Shown here: positions 11,618 through 20,904 of the stretch, piece after piece
Layout of the letters: each line of letters starts with the position of its first letter
Position numbering within the stretch: position 1 is the stretch's first letter
The notes under the pieces: generated by a model
What the model was told of the DNA's origin: nothing
The model's input: only the letters and a program-made list of their open reading frames with translations
The model's database searches: none
Assembly: GCA_026182355.1 (NCBI GenBank)
Contig: JAPFBL010000034.1
Location: 2,550,501 to 2,614,500 of the forward strand
Reading direction: 5' to 3'
Source: Hermatobates lingyangjiaoensis
Lineage: Eukaryota > Arthropoda > Insecta > Hemiptera > Hermatobatidae
Length of the DNA: 64,000 nt
Translations under genes and position numbers: made by a program

Positions 11618-12163
11618 TGTGTTCCTCAAGGGTACTTCAAGGCGACCCCCTGAGTACCCCATGGTAAATAGCCTTACTCCGGTATGCGGTGCTCTGCCAG
11701 AGCGGACAAAATAGCACTGATAGAGGTTCAGGAATTTTTTAATGTATGATACTAAGGAGAAGGAAGTCCAGAGATCATCCTCCGGAAGCGCAGAGGATCC
11801 AAAAGCGCTAACTAGAGGGAGCCAACCTCCCACAAGTGCACTTAAGGACCCGAATAAGGAGAAAGGAAGTTACTTTCTCCCGAATCCTAAGGAGCCTGAA
11901 TTTGTATTATCAATGATAGTTTGTGTAGATTTTGCAAAGAAGAGGAAGAAACACCGTTGCACCTGCTGGTTGACTGCCAGGCAACTTCGCTGCACAGAGG
12001 TAGGCGCTTTGGGAAAGTCAAAAAACCATAGAAGAATTTTTACCGCTGTACCCAGCAATAGTGTTGAGCTTCTTGGAGGCGTTGAATCTAACTGCTGAAG
12101 TACTTAGGAAAGAAGGAGGGAAGTACAATAGTTTTTTTTAAGACGCAGTGCTAGAGTCACCCT
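11618..12163 (+). pseudogene. LINE (non-LTR retrotransposon) 3' remnant
   Basis: At 11618-11662 the frame reads CSSRVLQGDPLSTPW, resembling RT motif B (G-x-x-QGDPLSP) of non-LTR reverse transcriptases. At 11924-11977 another frame reads CRFCKEEEETPLHLLVDC, a C-x2-C-x8-H-x4-C knuckle with the ETxxHLLxxC spacing typical of the C-terminus of R1/LOA-like LINEs. A shift of frame then gives TIEEFLPLYPAIVL, SFLEALNLTAEVLR and KEGGKYN before the stop. A short (AAT)n-type tail starts at 12164, as in many LINE 3' ends. The region between motif B and the knuckle is too short for an intact element, so this is a deleted, frameshifted copy. The clade is uncertain. Confidence 0.7.
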
Positions 12164-12189
12164 TAAATAATAATAATTATAATCATAAT

Positions 12190-13800
12190 ATGGATTCCTG
12201 CAACTATCTTCGAGAGAACAGATGGACTCTCAGTAGTATAATAACAGATCACGTTTATTGGTGCATTTGTTTTGCATGTAAATTATTAAGTGAGTAAGGC
12301 TCAGTTGTTTTCGTGTGAAATGCATATTTAAAACAACCCTTATTTATATGTAAATTAAAAATTACTGCATCAGTTAGTTGATGTCTAAGCCCTGTACAGT
12401 ATTCATTCTATTTTTTTATTCCGAATACCAATTGGAATCTTTATTAGTTTCTTTTTATCACAACTTTAAACAATAATAAACATTTTTTTTTTTATAAAGT
12501 CAAGTAGAAACAGAGAGAGCAATTGAATATTTTACCAATGTAGCGATGTTTCCTTGAAAAAGTAAAAACAAAAACGGAAAAATAACAATTCTCTTTATTG
12601 GACAACTTGGCTCGGTCATTTGAATTTATGCATCAATATGTTTATTTCGTTTACATCAACGTGAAGTATGTATAATTTGTGTAAATACGAATGTAATAAT
12701 TCAATATTCGCCAACTCTGTTGCTGTTTTTTTGTGAATCTATCATCTCACTTTTGAAAAAGAAATGGCAAAAATAAATAAATAAAAAGCAATATTGAGAG
12801 GTCTATGTTATTCTGATGCTTTTATTTTTGATTTATCAAATTAATGAGTTATATTCTTTTTAATTTAATCTTTCCGTGTTATGATAATGTTTTTGTTATT
12901 TTTCTGCAATATTCCTTCAATCATAATGACTTCTAGTGCATGCATTAACGGATACAATAAATAAAAAGTATAATTTTAATTTTCAAAAAAAAAAACAAAA
13001 ATATCAGCGTGTTTTTGGATAACTGTTCACCAGTAACCAAACTGTTGAACCATGTATATATAGACCTAGGACTCTTGGTTGACTTATTGAATCTGATCAC
13101 GCTAATTTAACTTATATCCCTTATATAAGTAATTCAATATATATAATAATTTTTAAGGTCCTGATTTATATGAACAACCAGCTGATCACCCGTACAGCTA
13201 AAAGCATTATAATAATAAACGGGATGGGTTTCTGTTTAAAATACAAGCCAATCTGGTTTGTCGTTCCTATATTTGAAAGTTTTTTGTAGTAAAACTTAGC
13301 GCGAATGATGGTATGAACTAAATACAAATATTATTATTCAAACTAAACAAAAAAGAGTACACAGAAATTAGTTTCTGGTTATACCAATAAATATTGAAAA
13401 CATATAATTGTTTTTAGATATCATTATTAATCCGTAAGTGTGCTCACTCATGACTAGAATGAACGCTATATGGAAAATCAGCTATACTCTGCTACTCTAA
13501 AACAACACTAAATGTGAAGGGTTAAAGGTGTATAAGATTTCAATAATGGCTGTTAATTGTCTAACATTGAATAATTTTACATATGCAAAAAAAAATCAAG
13601 TAAGTTAAACATTGTCTCTTCTTAAGGAGAAAAAAGTTAATATAAATATTCTCCGAAAGAATGCTTCTATAATTGATGAACGAATGTCAAAGTGTAATAA
13701 AAGGGTAAACCTAAATTACATAAGATTTTATGATTTTGAAGGCTTACATGGAGTCACGGAGAAAAGGGTAGGAAGAAATATATACTCCACAGGTAGTAAA
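12190..13800. other. AT-rich DNA, no gene seen
   Basis: No recognisable repeat family, RNA gene or protein motif. A frame at 13612-13815 encodes 67 Lys/Asn-rich residues with no family resemblance. Confidence 0.5.
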
Positions 13801-13814
13801 GGACCTCATTTATA

Positions 13815-13965
13815 AGGTGGTAATTAGGGCTAGGATTGCTTGTGGATGCTCGACTTGGTTTCAAGCCACAAGAACAAATAAAAGCCTGATATAGATAGTT
13901 CAGAATAAATATGCAGGGATGCCTTTGTAATCTCTGCCAGCATCTCGTTTGCTTACATATTTTCA
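13815..13965 (+). pseudogene. Possible decayed LINE RT C-terminal fragment
   Basis: One frame reads KVVIRARIACGCSTWFQATR, then TNKSLI, a stop, then IVQNKYAG. The order (K-x-LIR-x-x-x-x-YG-x-x-W, then a loop, then IQNK) resembles the region after the RT domain in Jockey/R1-like LINEs. There are stops and no catalytic motif, so identification rests on a weak spacing pattern. Confidence 0.35.
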
Positions 13966-13969
13966 CTTG

Positions 13970-15100
13970 GAATGACTATACTCAAGTGGGTAATGTGGAC
14001 ATTTTGAGGAGATTAGGAAGGTATGCTGGATTACATAAAAAGACCTAATGATTCTATCCATGAGGGCTGGTGCTTAGTTATAATTACTAGCAAGCTCATT
14101 CTACAATCAGTAGTAACATTCCATGCCGTTAGTCACATGTATTCATTAGAGGAAGTAAAGAAAAAAAGTTAATCAATTGTGAAAACATATACGAAAATAA
14201 ATGTGCAAATAGTTTTATAGAACATGGATACAATCGTGTTCATGATGCAACTTGTATAATACACATCAATTTAACAGTTTTGCTGAACTATGGACAAACA
14301 TCTTCCTTAATAGAAGGGTGCATTCAAGACCAGTAAAACACTGGAATGAAAAAATGTTTCTCATGAAGAAGATCAGGACAAAAATTATTACAGACGAGGC
14401 ACATACTTTCACTAATAGTGACACATTGACTGTTCAAGAACATACTTAACAGTTGTCATATGCTGGTACAAAATAAAACTTGATATCGTTAATGAGAGAG
14501 AAATAAAATATGCAATATCATTAAAGTGAATAGAACAATGCCATACCTATTTATAGCAGATATTACATAAAATTTACCAGTCATTATAATATTTATACAA
14601 AAACCATGTTTAATTCAAAGACAGTGCTATTATTTTGTCTTGTATATCACCCTGTACACATTCATACACTGGTATGTAATCAGTGTTACTTTCTGCATTG
14701 GTGTCATCCCTACATTGCATAGAATTCCTTTTAATAGCCACAAAACTTCCATCGAACGGTGGATTTTTTCCCTTGATGACTATTTTAAACAGAAAATTCT
14801 TTCAGAAATAGCCGATAGTAAAAAAAATAATGCGACATTGAAAGCTTCTATAGAGGATCGAAATTGGTTTCTTGTAGCCTGCACTAAAGCTGATTCACCA
14901 AAGGTGACAGTATTTTCTATATTCCATAATAAATATTAGTTCCATGAAGTATATTTCCTTTCAATTATTTTATTTTTTATTTCATGATTGATAAAATAAC
15001 ATTGATACACAGATATGTACACACTCATAAATACGTGAAATATCAAGACTCTTATATAAAAACTACAGAGGAAGCAATACAAAGATAAACACACATATAA
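13970..15100. other. AT-rich DNA, one unexplained 99-codon frame
   Basis: A plus-strand frame at 14640-14939 encodes 99 residues, including HRIPFNSHKTSIERWIFSLD and NATLKASIEDRNWFLVACTK, which look less AT-driven than most chance frames. No domain is recognised and no splice or promoter context supports it. The rest is featureless. Confidence 0.3.
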
Positions 15101-15139
15101 CTCACTTATGTATTTCGAAAATCGACACCAACAAGACGT

Positions 15140-15260
15140 GAAGTCTCCCGAAAAGAGGCAAAGCGGGGCACATCCTGATGACGACAATTAACGAAATGTG
15201 TTGTGGTTATGTATGTGTATATTCTTGTGTTGCATTCATAAGAATGCTTTTCCTGTAATA
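15140..15260 (+). repeat. PLE-type terminal piece with hammerhead-like core
   Basis: The core CUGAUGA (15175-15181) is followed 11 nt later by GAAA (15193-15196), the spacing seen in the other modules of this region. Stem II is not convincingly paired and stem I is poor, so the fold looks decayed. A (TA)n tract begins close downstream, at about 15258. Confidence 0.4.
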
Positions 15261-15279
15261 TATATATATATATATGCAT

Positions 15280-15518
15280 AAAATAAAAAGATTTCACATA
15301 AACACGTGAAATAACAATCAATGATCAAACCACAATAAGCAAATGGGAAAACAAGACTAAGATCTTTCAACCGTAGCAAGCGGTCTTCGTCAGAGTCAAA
15401 AACCCAACTGAATAAACCCAGAGTCAGTTGGGTTTTTGACTCTCACGAAGACCGCTTGTTACGGTTGAAAGATCTTAGTCTTGTTTTCCCATTTTCTTAT
15501 TGCGATTTGATCATTGAG

Positions 15519-15520
<2 letters not shown>
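15280..15520. mobile_element. Foldback of PLE terminal repeat, family A, between two (TA)n tracts
   Basis: Two arms are inverted copies: the left reads gatttcacataaacacgtg to caaaaacccaactg, the right cagttgggtttttgactc to cgatttgatcattg. The left end joins an AT stretch and (TA)n at about 15258-15276; the right arm ends at (TA)n from about 15521. Related arms occur at 27150-27363 and 41575-41740. Each arm carries a hammerhead-like motif: the left-arm one is intact, and the right-arm core is altered (CUCACGA at 15442-15448 instead of CUGACGA, GAAA at 15467-15470). Confidence 0.75.
15355..15397 (-). ncRNA. Hammerhead ribozyme candidate, family A, intact core
   Basis: Read on the minus strand: stem I strand GACU, core CUGACGA (15393-15387), one unpaired A, stem II GACCG with CGGUU around a 7-nt loop, core GAAA (15368-15365), stem III of two pairs (A-U, G-C) with a two-base loop, U17 as the predicted cleavage nucleotide, and stem I strand AGUC. 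Conserved core positions match the hammerhead consensus. Very short stem III is the known form in Penelope-like elements. Activity is inferred, not shown; such minimal forms may need to dimerise. Confidence 0.7.
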
Positions 15521-15549
<29 letters not shown>

Positions 15550-15561
15550 TATATATATATA
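15521..15561. repeat. (TA)n microsatellite
   Basis: Alternating TA run with one aaata interruption, directly at the end of the family A foldback. It is one of many (TA)n tracts that coincide with element termini in this window. Confidence 0.9.
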
Positions 15562-16033
15562 TGCATACAGAGATGTCACAATAAGCATACAAGGCAATTC
15601 CGTAAATTAAAGCACCGGAATTGATTGATTTAAAATTTGTTATATACAGAAATGTTGATATTTAAATGTCATTTTCTCATTTTACCAAGATATCTTCTCA
15701 CTAAGAGATTCAAATATTGAAAGTCAACTTTGCTGTGTAATTTTTTTATAGATCATTTTGTTATATATATATTTATATTGTGAGTTCTATGAGTTCTGTA
15801 GTGACTTTCTGTGTTCTTTACTATTTGATAAAGTTTATATATATATATTATATATATGGTATACCAATTCCCTGCCCTCCGTTTTAATTATAAATATAAA
15901 TTTGTTTTATATAAAAATATTACAGTGATTTATATTTTTTCTCTCCTCTGTTGGAAGCTAGTACTGCGGTGATTCTACGAGTTTCTCTGAAGGCCGGTTG
16001 TGGTTTCCTCCTGAACACCAGTTCTTCGGACTT

Positions 16034-16067
16034 CTTCCTGATGACAATGAATGTCAAAATATCGAAG
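16034..16067 (+). ncRNA. Hammerhead-like motif, one core change
   Basis: Stem I CUUC with GAAG (16034-16037 and 16064-16067), core CUGAUGA (16038-16044), a stem II region that can pair gaca with tgtc, then AAAA where GAAA is expected (G12 lost), then UAUC giving a two-pair stem III and C17. The overall fold is recognisable, but loss of G12 should abolish cleavage. Confidence 0.5.
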
Positions 16068-16108
16068 TGGCTTCTGTAGTGACTTTCTCAGTTCATTCCG
16101 ATGTGTTA

Positions 16109-16152
<44 letters not shown>

Positions 16153-16193
16153 TAACACATAGAAAATAGCACAGAAAGACAGTACAGAACTCA

Positions 16194-16227
16194 CTTCGAT
16201 ATTTCGACATCTGTCGTCATTGGGAAG
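16194..16227 (-). ncRNA. Hammerhead-like motif, one core change
   Basis: Inverted relative of 16034-16067. The minus strand shows stem I CUUC with GAAG, UGACGA preceded by A where core C3 is expected, an unpaired C, stem II GACA with UGUC around GA, an intact GAAA (16205-16202), then UAUC. Only C3 is altered. Confidence 0.5.
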
Positions 16228-16269
16228 ATGTACGAAGTACTTGCGTTGAGAAGTCAACTGCTACTTCTG

Positions 16270-16478
16270 CAAACTTATATATATAATTAAAGTTACAGCT
16301 AGAGAACACAAGAAAAAAGACAAAAACTCACGAATCTCGATAATTTCGGAGTCTTGCCGTCTTCAGGAGAGTAGAAAGAAAGAAAATAAAAGGAGAAAGA
16401 ATGAAGGAACGGAGACGTAAATGCGTCCACTGGCCGATGTAAACTCATATATATACTCATATATATATATATATATAT
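16270..16478 (-). mobile_element. PLE terminal piece, family with CTGAAGACGGC core
   Basis: The minus strand carries the hammerhead candidate 16335-16370, and the piece is bounded by short TA-rich sequence at about 16278 and (TA)n at about 16447-16478. The downstream part (gaaagaacgaagg-like, then acggagacgtaaatgcgtcc) is similar in layout to pieces at 17400-17455 and 30265-30335 (GTARACGC motifs), suggesting one superfamily. Confidence 0.5.
16335..16370 (-). ncRNA. Hammerhead ribozyme candidate, intact core, weak stem II
   Basis: Minus strand: stem I UCUC with GAGA (4 pairs), core CUGAAGA (16366-16360), an unpaired C, a short stem II (GG with CC), core GAAA (16347-16344), stem III A-U and U-A with one loop base, and C17. 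All core nucleotides match the consensus. Stem II has only two clear pairs, so activity is uncertain. Confidence 0.55.
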
Positions 16479-17249
16479 ACCTCATTAAAGATCTTGCCAA
16501 CATTAAGTTTAGTATGTTTCCTACATACCTTTTCAAGGTTTCGAATGCTACCTTTCCATCTCTGTGGTACCATATAAATTAACTCACCGATTTTTTTATC
16601 TTTCATTGTATTTTTTCATATTACATTTCCGACGTTTCGGTCTACGTTGACCATTTTCAAGGATTCTATATACAAGGTTTTTTTAAAATTCTAATAAATA
16701 CTTATTTACAATGACAATTACCTCACTTCTATCAAACATAACTAATAATAAAATATTCTTTTAAAAAACACTACCTTAATACACATGAGTAACAGGTTTG
16801 CTACAAAATTCCCTACATGAACATTTACACAACATTATTTAAATCACTATATAAATATATAATAACTATATAAATCACAACATTTAAATAATGTTGTGTA
16901 AATGTTCATGTAGGGAATTTTGTAGCAAACCTGTTACTCATGTGTATTAAGGTAGTGTTTTTTAAAAGAATATTTTATTATTAGTTATGTTTGATAGAAG
17001 TGAGGTAATTGTCATTGTAAATAAGTATTTATTAGAATTTTAAAAAAACCTTGTATATAGAATCCTTGAAAATGGTCAACGTAGACCGAATCGTCGGAAA
17101 TGTAATATGAAAAAATACAATGAAAGATAAAAAAATCGGTTAGTTAATTTATATGGTACCACAGAGATGGAAAGGTAGCATTCGAAACCTTGAAAAGGTA
17201 TGTAGGAAACATACTAAACTTAATGTTGGCAAGATCTTTAATGAGGTAT
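16479..17249. mobile_element. Near-perfect inverted repeat with arms of about 365 bp (PLE ends)
   Basis: The left arm, 16479-16843 (ctcattaaagatcttgcc to aacattatttaaa), is the reverse complement of the right arm, 16883-17249 (tttaaataatgttg to ggcaagatctttaatgag), with very few differences; a spacer of about 39 bp separates them. Both outer ends run into (TA)n, the left directly at 16478 and the right after a short extension at about 17283. The arms carry a hammerhead-like motif with intact stems but changed core bases, and the start of a PLE reading frame. The small divergence between arms suggests a recent event. Confidence 0.85.
16628..16663 (-). ncRNA. Hammerhead-like motif with two core changes
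   Basis: Minus strand: stem I UCC with GGA, UUGAAAA where CUGANGA is expected (C3 to U, G8 to A), an unpaired U, a perfect 4-bp stem II GGUC with GACC, GAAA, then CGUC giving C-G and A-U pairs and C17. The copy on the other arm (about 17063-17098, plus) also has GAAU instead of GAAA. Stems are kept while the core has decayed. Confidence 0.5.
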
Positions 17250-17279
17250 GTTTAAAAGAAGGTCTGCTCCCAAAGTATA

Positions 17280-17283
<4 letters not shown>
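17153..17283 (+). pseudogene. PLE N-terminal reading-frame fragment ending in YTNI at (TA)n
   Basis: From ATG at 17153 the frame reads MVPQRWKGSIRNLEKVCR, then KHTKLNVGKIFNEV, then CLKEGLLPKYTNI, and enters (TA)n. It aligns without gaps to the frame at about 54795-54945 (LVPGEFKRILTDLEK and on to SINEGLFLKYTNI), and its end resembles the frame at 20698-20862 (CINDVLPIYTNI). It lies just downstream of hammerhead-like sequence. The position and shared ending fit the N-terminus of a PLE protein; reverse transcriptase motifs are absent. The left arm at 16479-16580 carries the same frame on the minus strand, cut earlier. Confidence 0.55.
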
Positions 17284-17317
<34 letters not shown>

Positions 17318-17332
17318 TATTTATATATAATC
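17284..17332. repeat. (TA)n microsatellite
   Basis: TA run joined directly to the codon for the Ile of YTNI in the preceding PLE fragment. Confidence 0.85.
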
Positions 17333-17334
17333 GA

Positions 17335-17451
17335 AATTGAAGATTAGTAGCACACAAAGTAAAGAATCACAGATAAAAATTCAAATTTTGGGCAATCCGT
17401 CTTCAGGTGAAAAGAGATAGGGACCAAGCACATTGTAGACGCAACAGCTAG

Positions 17452-17455
<4 letters not shown>
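17335..17455 (-). mobile_element. PLE terminal piece between (TA)n tracts
   Basis: Minus strand has CUGAAGA (17406-17400) followed by a short GG-CC hairpin, but CAAAA where GAAA is expected. A closely similar string, with the same CAAAATTTGA continuation, is at 30240-30267. Both ends are TA-rich, (TA)n to about 17332 and from about 17455. Confidence 0.45.
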
Positions 17456-17516
<61 letters not shown>

Positions 17517-17560
17517 TGTGAGAGAGAGAGAGAGAGAGAGAAAGAGAGCGAGAGAGAAGA
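17455..17560. repeat. (TA)n followed by (GA)n microsatellite
   Basis: A long uninterrupted TA run (about 17455-17511) followed after gagtgt by a GA-rich run to about 17560. Confidence 0.95.
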
Positions 17561-17907
17561 TAAATATTGAATAATGAATGCATATGAGTAATAATAAACA
17601 AATAAAAATATGTATGAATAATTATTAATTTATAAGATATTATATCAATAGCTTTTAAATGCGGCAATAATGTAAAAACTTTTATATATTAGGAAGTATT
17701 TTCACCAGAAGAGAACATGTCTTGCATAAGCCGGGTAAATCTTTTGAAAGCTACTCAACAACTCTTTGTTCAGTAGCTTTAGTAATGGTTCTAAACTCCA
17801 TTATGTTCCTTCTGATAGTTGAGGAGAGATATTCGCTATGCTGAAGCTACGCAGTAATGTATTTTGTCATTCTCTCTGGAGTTATAATACACTGTACTAT
17901 ATTACAT

Positions 17908-18965
17908 AGTGTTTATTTTTCACATAGGTATTCAAAAAGGAGGATACGATTAGTTTATTTTTCACATAGGTATTCAAAAAGGAGGATACGATTAGTTTAT
18001 TTTTCACATAGGTATTCAAAAAGGAGGATACGATTAGATTATTTTTCACATAGGTATTCAAAAAGGAGGATACGATTAGTTTATTTTTCACATAGGTATT
18101 CAAAAAGGAGGATACGATTAGTTTATTTTTCACATAGGTATTCAAAAAGGAGGATACGATTAGTTTATTTTTCACATAGGTATTCAAAAAGGAGGATACG
18201 ATTAGTTTATTTTTCACATAGGTATTCAAAAAGGGGGATACGATTAGTTTATTTTTCACATAGGTATTCAAAAAGGAGGATACGATTAGTTTATTTTTCA
18301 CATAGGTATTCAAAAAGGAGGATACGATTAGTTTATTTTTCACATAGGTATTTAAAAAGGAGGATACGATTAGTTTATTTTTCACATAGGTATTCAAAAA
18401 GGAGGATACGATTAGTTTATTTTTCACATAGGTATTCAAAAAGGAGGATACGATTAGTTTATTTTTCACATAGGTATTCAAAAAGGAGGATACGATTAGT
18501 TTATTTTTCACATAGGTATTCAAAAAGGAGGATACGATTAGTTTATTTTTCACATAGGTATTCAAAAAGGAGGATACGATTAGTTTATTTTTCACATAGG
18601 TGTTCAAAAAGGAGGATACGATTAGTTTATTTTTCACATAGGTATTCAAAAAGGGGGATACGATTAGTTTATTTTTCACATAGGTATTCAAAAAGGACGA
18701 TACGATTAGTTTATTTTTCACATAGGTATTCAAAAAGGAGGATACGATTAGTTTATTTTTCACATAGGTATTCAAAAAGGAGGATACGATTAGTTTATTT
18801 TTCACCTAGGTATTCAAAAAGGAGAATACGATTAGTTTATTTTTCACATAGGTATTCAAAAAGGAGGATACGATTACTTTATTTTTCACATAGGTATTCA
18901 AAAAGGAGGATACGATTAGTTTATTTTTCACATAGGTATTCAAAAAGGAGGATTCGATTAGTTAG
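17908..18965. repeat. 42-bp minisatellite, 25 tandem units
   Basis: The cacatagg landmark recurs every 42 bp, from 17921 to 18929, which gives 25 units. Unit parts: ttatttttcacatagg, then tattcaaaaaggagg, then atacgattagt. Nearly all differences between units are single-base substitutions, with no length change. Because 42 is divisible by 3 and the unit lacks stops in two frames, the plus strand is open for 385 codons (repeat YFSHRYSKRRIRLV) and the minus strand for 302 (repeat NKLIVSSFLNTYVK). These long frames are products of the period. No signal peptide, conserved start or family resemblance supports translation. Confidence 0.95.
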
Positions 18966-19013
18966 CGTAGTTATTGCTTTTATTTTCACCTATTACTATT
19001 GTAGCTTGCGTTA

Positions 19014-19287
19014 AAAATAACTACTTAGACAGTTTTTAGTATTTATTATTAAATAGAATAATTGTCAATATAGAATCTAGAGTTAATAAAATGAAGTATT
19101 ATTTTCTAATTTTCTAGTTTTATATAATGAAGTATTCAGTTACAACTTTTGGAATTTCTTTGTAATATTTCTGGAATTGTAGAGCCTAATATTTACTAAA
19201 AATGTATATCCATTTTGACTAATATTGCTGACTGGAGTATATATATCACTGTAAGAAAAAAAATAATATTATTGTATTGTAGCAAAC
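19014..19287 (+). repeat. Dispersed repeat B, copy 1
   Basis: About 270 bp (aataactacttagacagttt to the cactgtaagaaaaa region) are highly similar to 23503-23770, with scattered substitutions. It directly follows the 42-bp array. No coding frame or terminal motif is recognised. Confidence 0.85.
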
Positions 19288-19289
19288 AA

Positions 19290-19590
19290 GCTGGGGCAAA
19301 CTTTATATCTGTAAAATGAACAGCGAAACCTTTATAATGTAATTAAACACAGAATGTAATAACAATAAAAATGTAGTTAATACTGGTGTTACATAACGAA
19401 TATTTATTCTTGAAGTAGAAAAATAGCTTATGTTCTCTGCTAAGTTGTAATATTCTACTTATAATATGGTACATTCTTACAAAACAGTAATACTTCATAT
19501 GATTCAAACATTGAGAATTGACCTTATTGTCATTGGAATTCAGTGCTTTCACCTATATATATATTAATAGTATATATAATATTAATATAC

Positions 19591-19622
<32 letters not shown>

Positions 19623-20615
19623 TACCTATATATAATATAGGTTATACATTCTTCATTCAGTGCTTTCACATACAGCCAATTATTATTTCATTTCATTAGT
19701 GACATAATTTGATATTACCTCTTTATGATGAACTTTGAACATCCAGTGTTTTATTTTCAACTTCACTTAGGGCTCTATATTTAAAATGTAATATGATTCA
19801 TATTCAAATATTGATATCAACATACCTGAACTAATATCCTAAGAATGAACTACTATGCATTGTATCGGGATGAATTTTATAAAAAAAAAGAAAATATATT
19901 TCATAAATGTAAAAAGAAGCGGTATATAAAAGATATTCGACATCCTTAAAGAATAGTTTGGAACCTTATACAGAAATATAAACAGTGAAACTTTAATATT
20001 CTCCGTTAAAATGGAACCCCTTAGTAAATATAGCTTTCAACTGGAACATAACTTTTTAAAATAACTTCTTTGATCATTTTATGTGAAGACAGATAGTGTT
20101 TAACATCAATTGTAAATATTGTATAATTATCGTTTTTGCATACTGAAAAACAAATATAATTTTGAATAAATTAAATTTGGTATTAAGGCGTCTTACACTT
20201 CACCTGTTTTCTGGAGTACCAAAGAAGCACATGGAGAAAGAAGATAGTAGTCGTCTGACGAAGGAAATAATAGTGAATGGAACTTCTGTCCTTATTACTA
20301 ATGATAAACCCCTTCATTTGTAAATATTGCAGGCATTGATTATTAAAGAAAAGTTCCCCTCACTAAATTGTCAAATAAATGATATGTTTGTCAGTCCTGG
20401 TTGAAGAAATATTAATCCTCGATTTAAATGTATAAAAAGTTATATTGTTAGTTCAAATACTGAGCGCTTGTGGCGCTGTAAGTTATAACCTTTCATATAT
20501 CACCTGTTATCAGTGCATAGTTTTAGCCTTGTTTTAACAATTACATTCTATTGTTAATATTTTATTTAAATATTAAAAATAGAAATAATTGTAATAGAAC
20601 GACATTATTGTATCA
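19290..20615. other. AT-rich DNA, no gene seen
   Basis: Contains TA-rich inverted repeats around 19553-19650. No coding sequence is recognised. Confidence 0.5.
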
Positions 20616-20621
20616 GATTAT

Positions 20622-20658
20622 AATCCTGAAGACGGCTAGTGAGGCAGAAAGCTAGATT
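20622..20658 (+). ncRNA. Hammerhead ribozyme candidate, intact core, weak stem II
   Basis: Stem I AAUC with GAUU (4 pairs), core CUGAAGA (20626-20632), an unpaired C, a 13-nt stem II region with only two good pairs, core GAAA (20647-20650), GCU giving G-C and A-U pairs for stem III, and A17. The motif lies 40 bp upstream of an ATG-starting frame that resembles PLE N-termini, the place expected for a PLE terminal repeat. Confidence 0.5.
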
Positions 20659-20697
20659 TACATTAGTAAATGTGTTTTAAATGTTGAACTGATAAAT

Positions 20698-20901
20698 ATG
20701 TCCCTGGGTGAGTTTCTCCATCAGTTAACTGAGCAACATCCTAAAGTGTTTAGGGAAAAGGATGATTTACTTAAAGGGATCATAAGTGCAGAACCCGCTC
20801 TGGAATTTAATAACACATGTATTAATGATGTGCTACCTATTTATACAAATATAAATATATTTAGGAGCCACATTGAAATTTGTAGAATGCCACAATTTTA
20901 A
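20698..20901 (+). pseudogene. PLE N-terminal reading-frame fragment
   Basis: The frame from ATG 20698 reads MSLGEFLHQLTEQHPKVFR, then EKDDLLKGIISAEPALEF, then NNTCINDVLPIYTNI, and continues for 15 residues to a stop. The F-x3-C-I-x-D-V-L-P-x-YTNI ending matches the two other PLE-end frames here (17153-17283 and 54795-54945), and the resemblance decays right after YTNI. Composition is protein-like up to YTNI. A hammerhead candidate precedes it. The PLE assignment is inference from this shared architecture. Confidence 0.5.
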
Positions 20902-20904
20902 ATT

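Larger units (their letters stand above)
15760..16260. mobile_element. PLE terminal pieces in inverted orientation around (TA)n
   Basis: A unit containing gagttctgtagtgactttct occurs at about 15780-15850 and again at 16070-16110, and inverted at 16150-16200. The last two face each other across a long (TA)n at about 16112-16150. The flanking arms carry the hammerhead-like motifs at 16034-16067 (plus) and 16194-16227 (minus). Both are degenerate at single but different core positions, so a consensus of the two restores every core base. Confidence 0.65.

Noticed and set aside
17890..18965. CRISPR-like regular array
   Set aside because: Units are contiguous without unique spacers, and the context is eukaryotic; a minisatellite.
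17857..19014. 385-codon plus-strand and 302-codon minus-strand open frames
   Set aside because: They exist because the 42-bp repeat is divisible by three and lacks stops. No family, no start context and no non-repeat extension.
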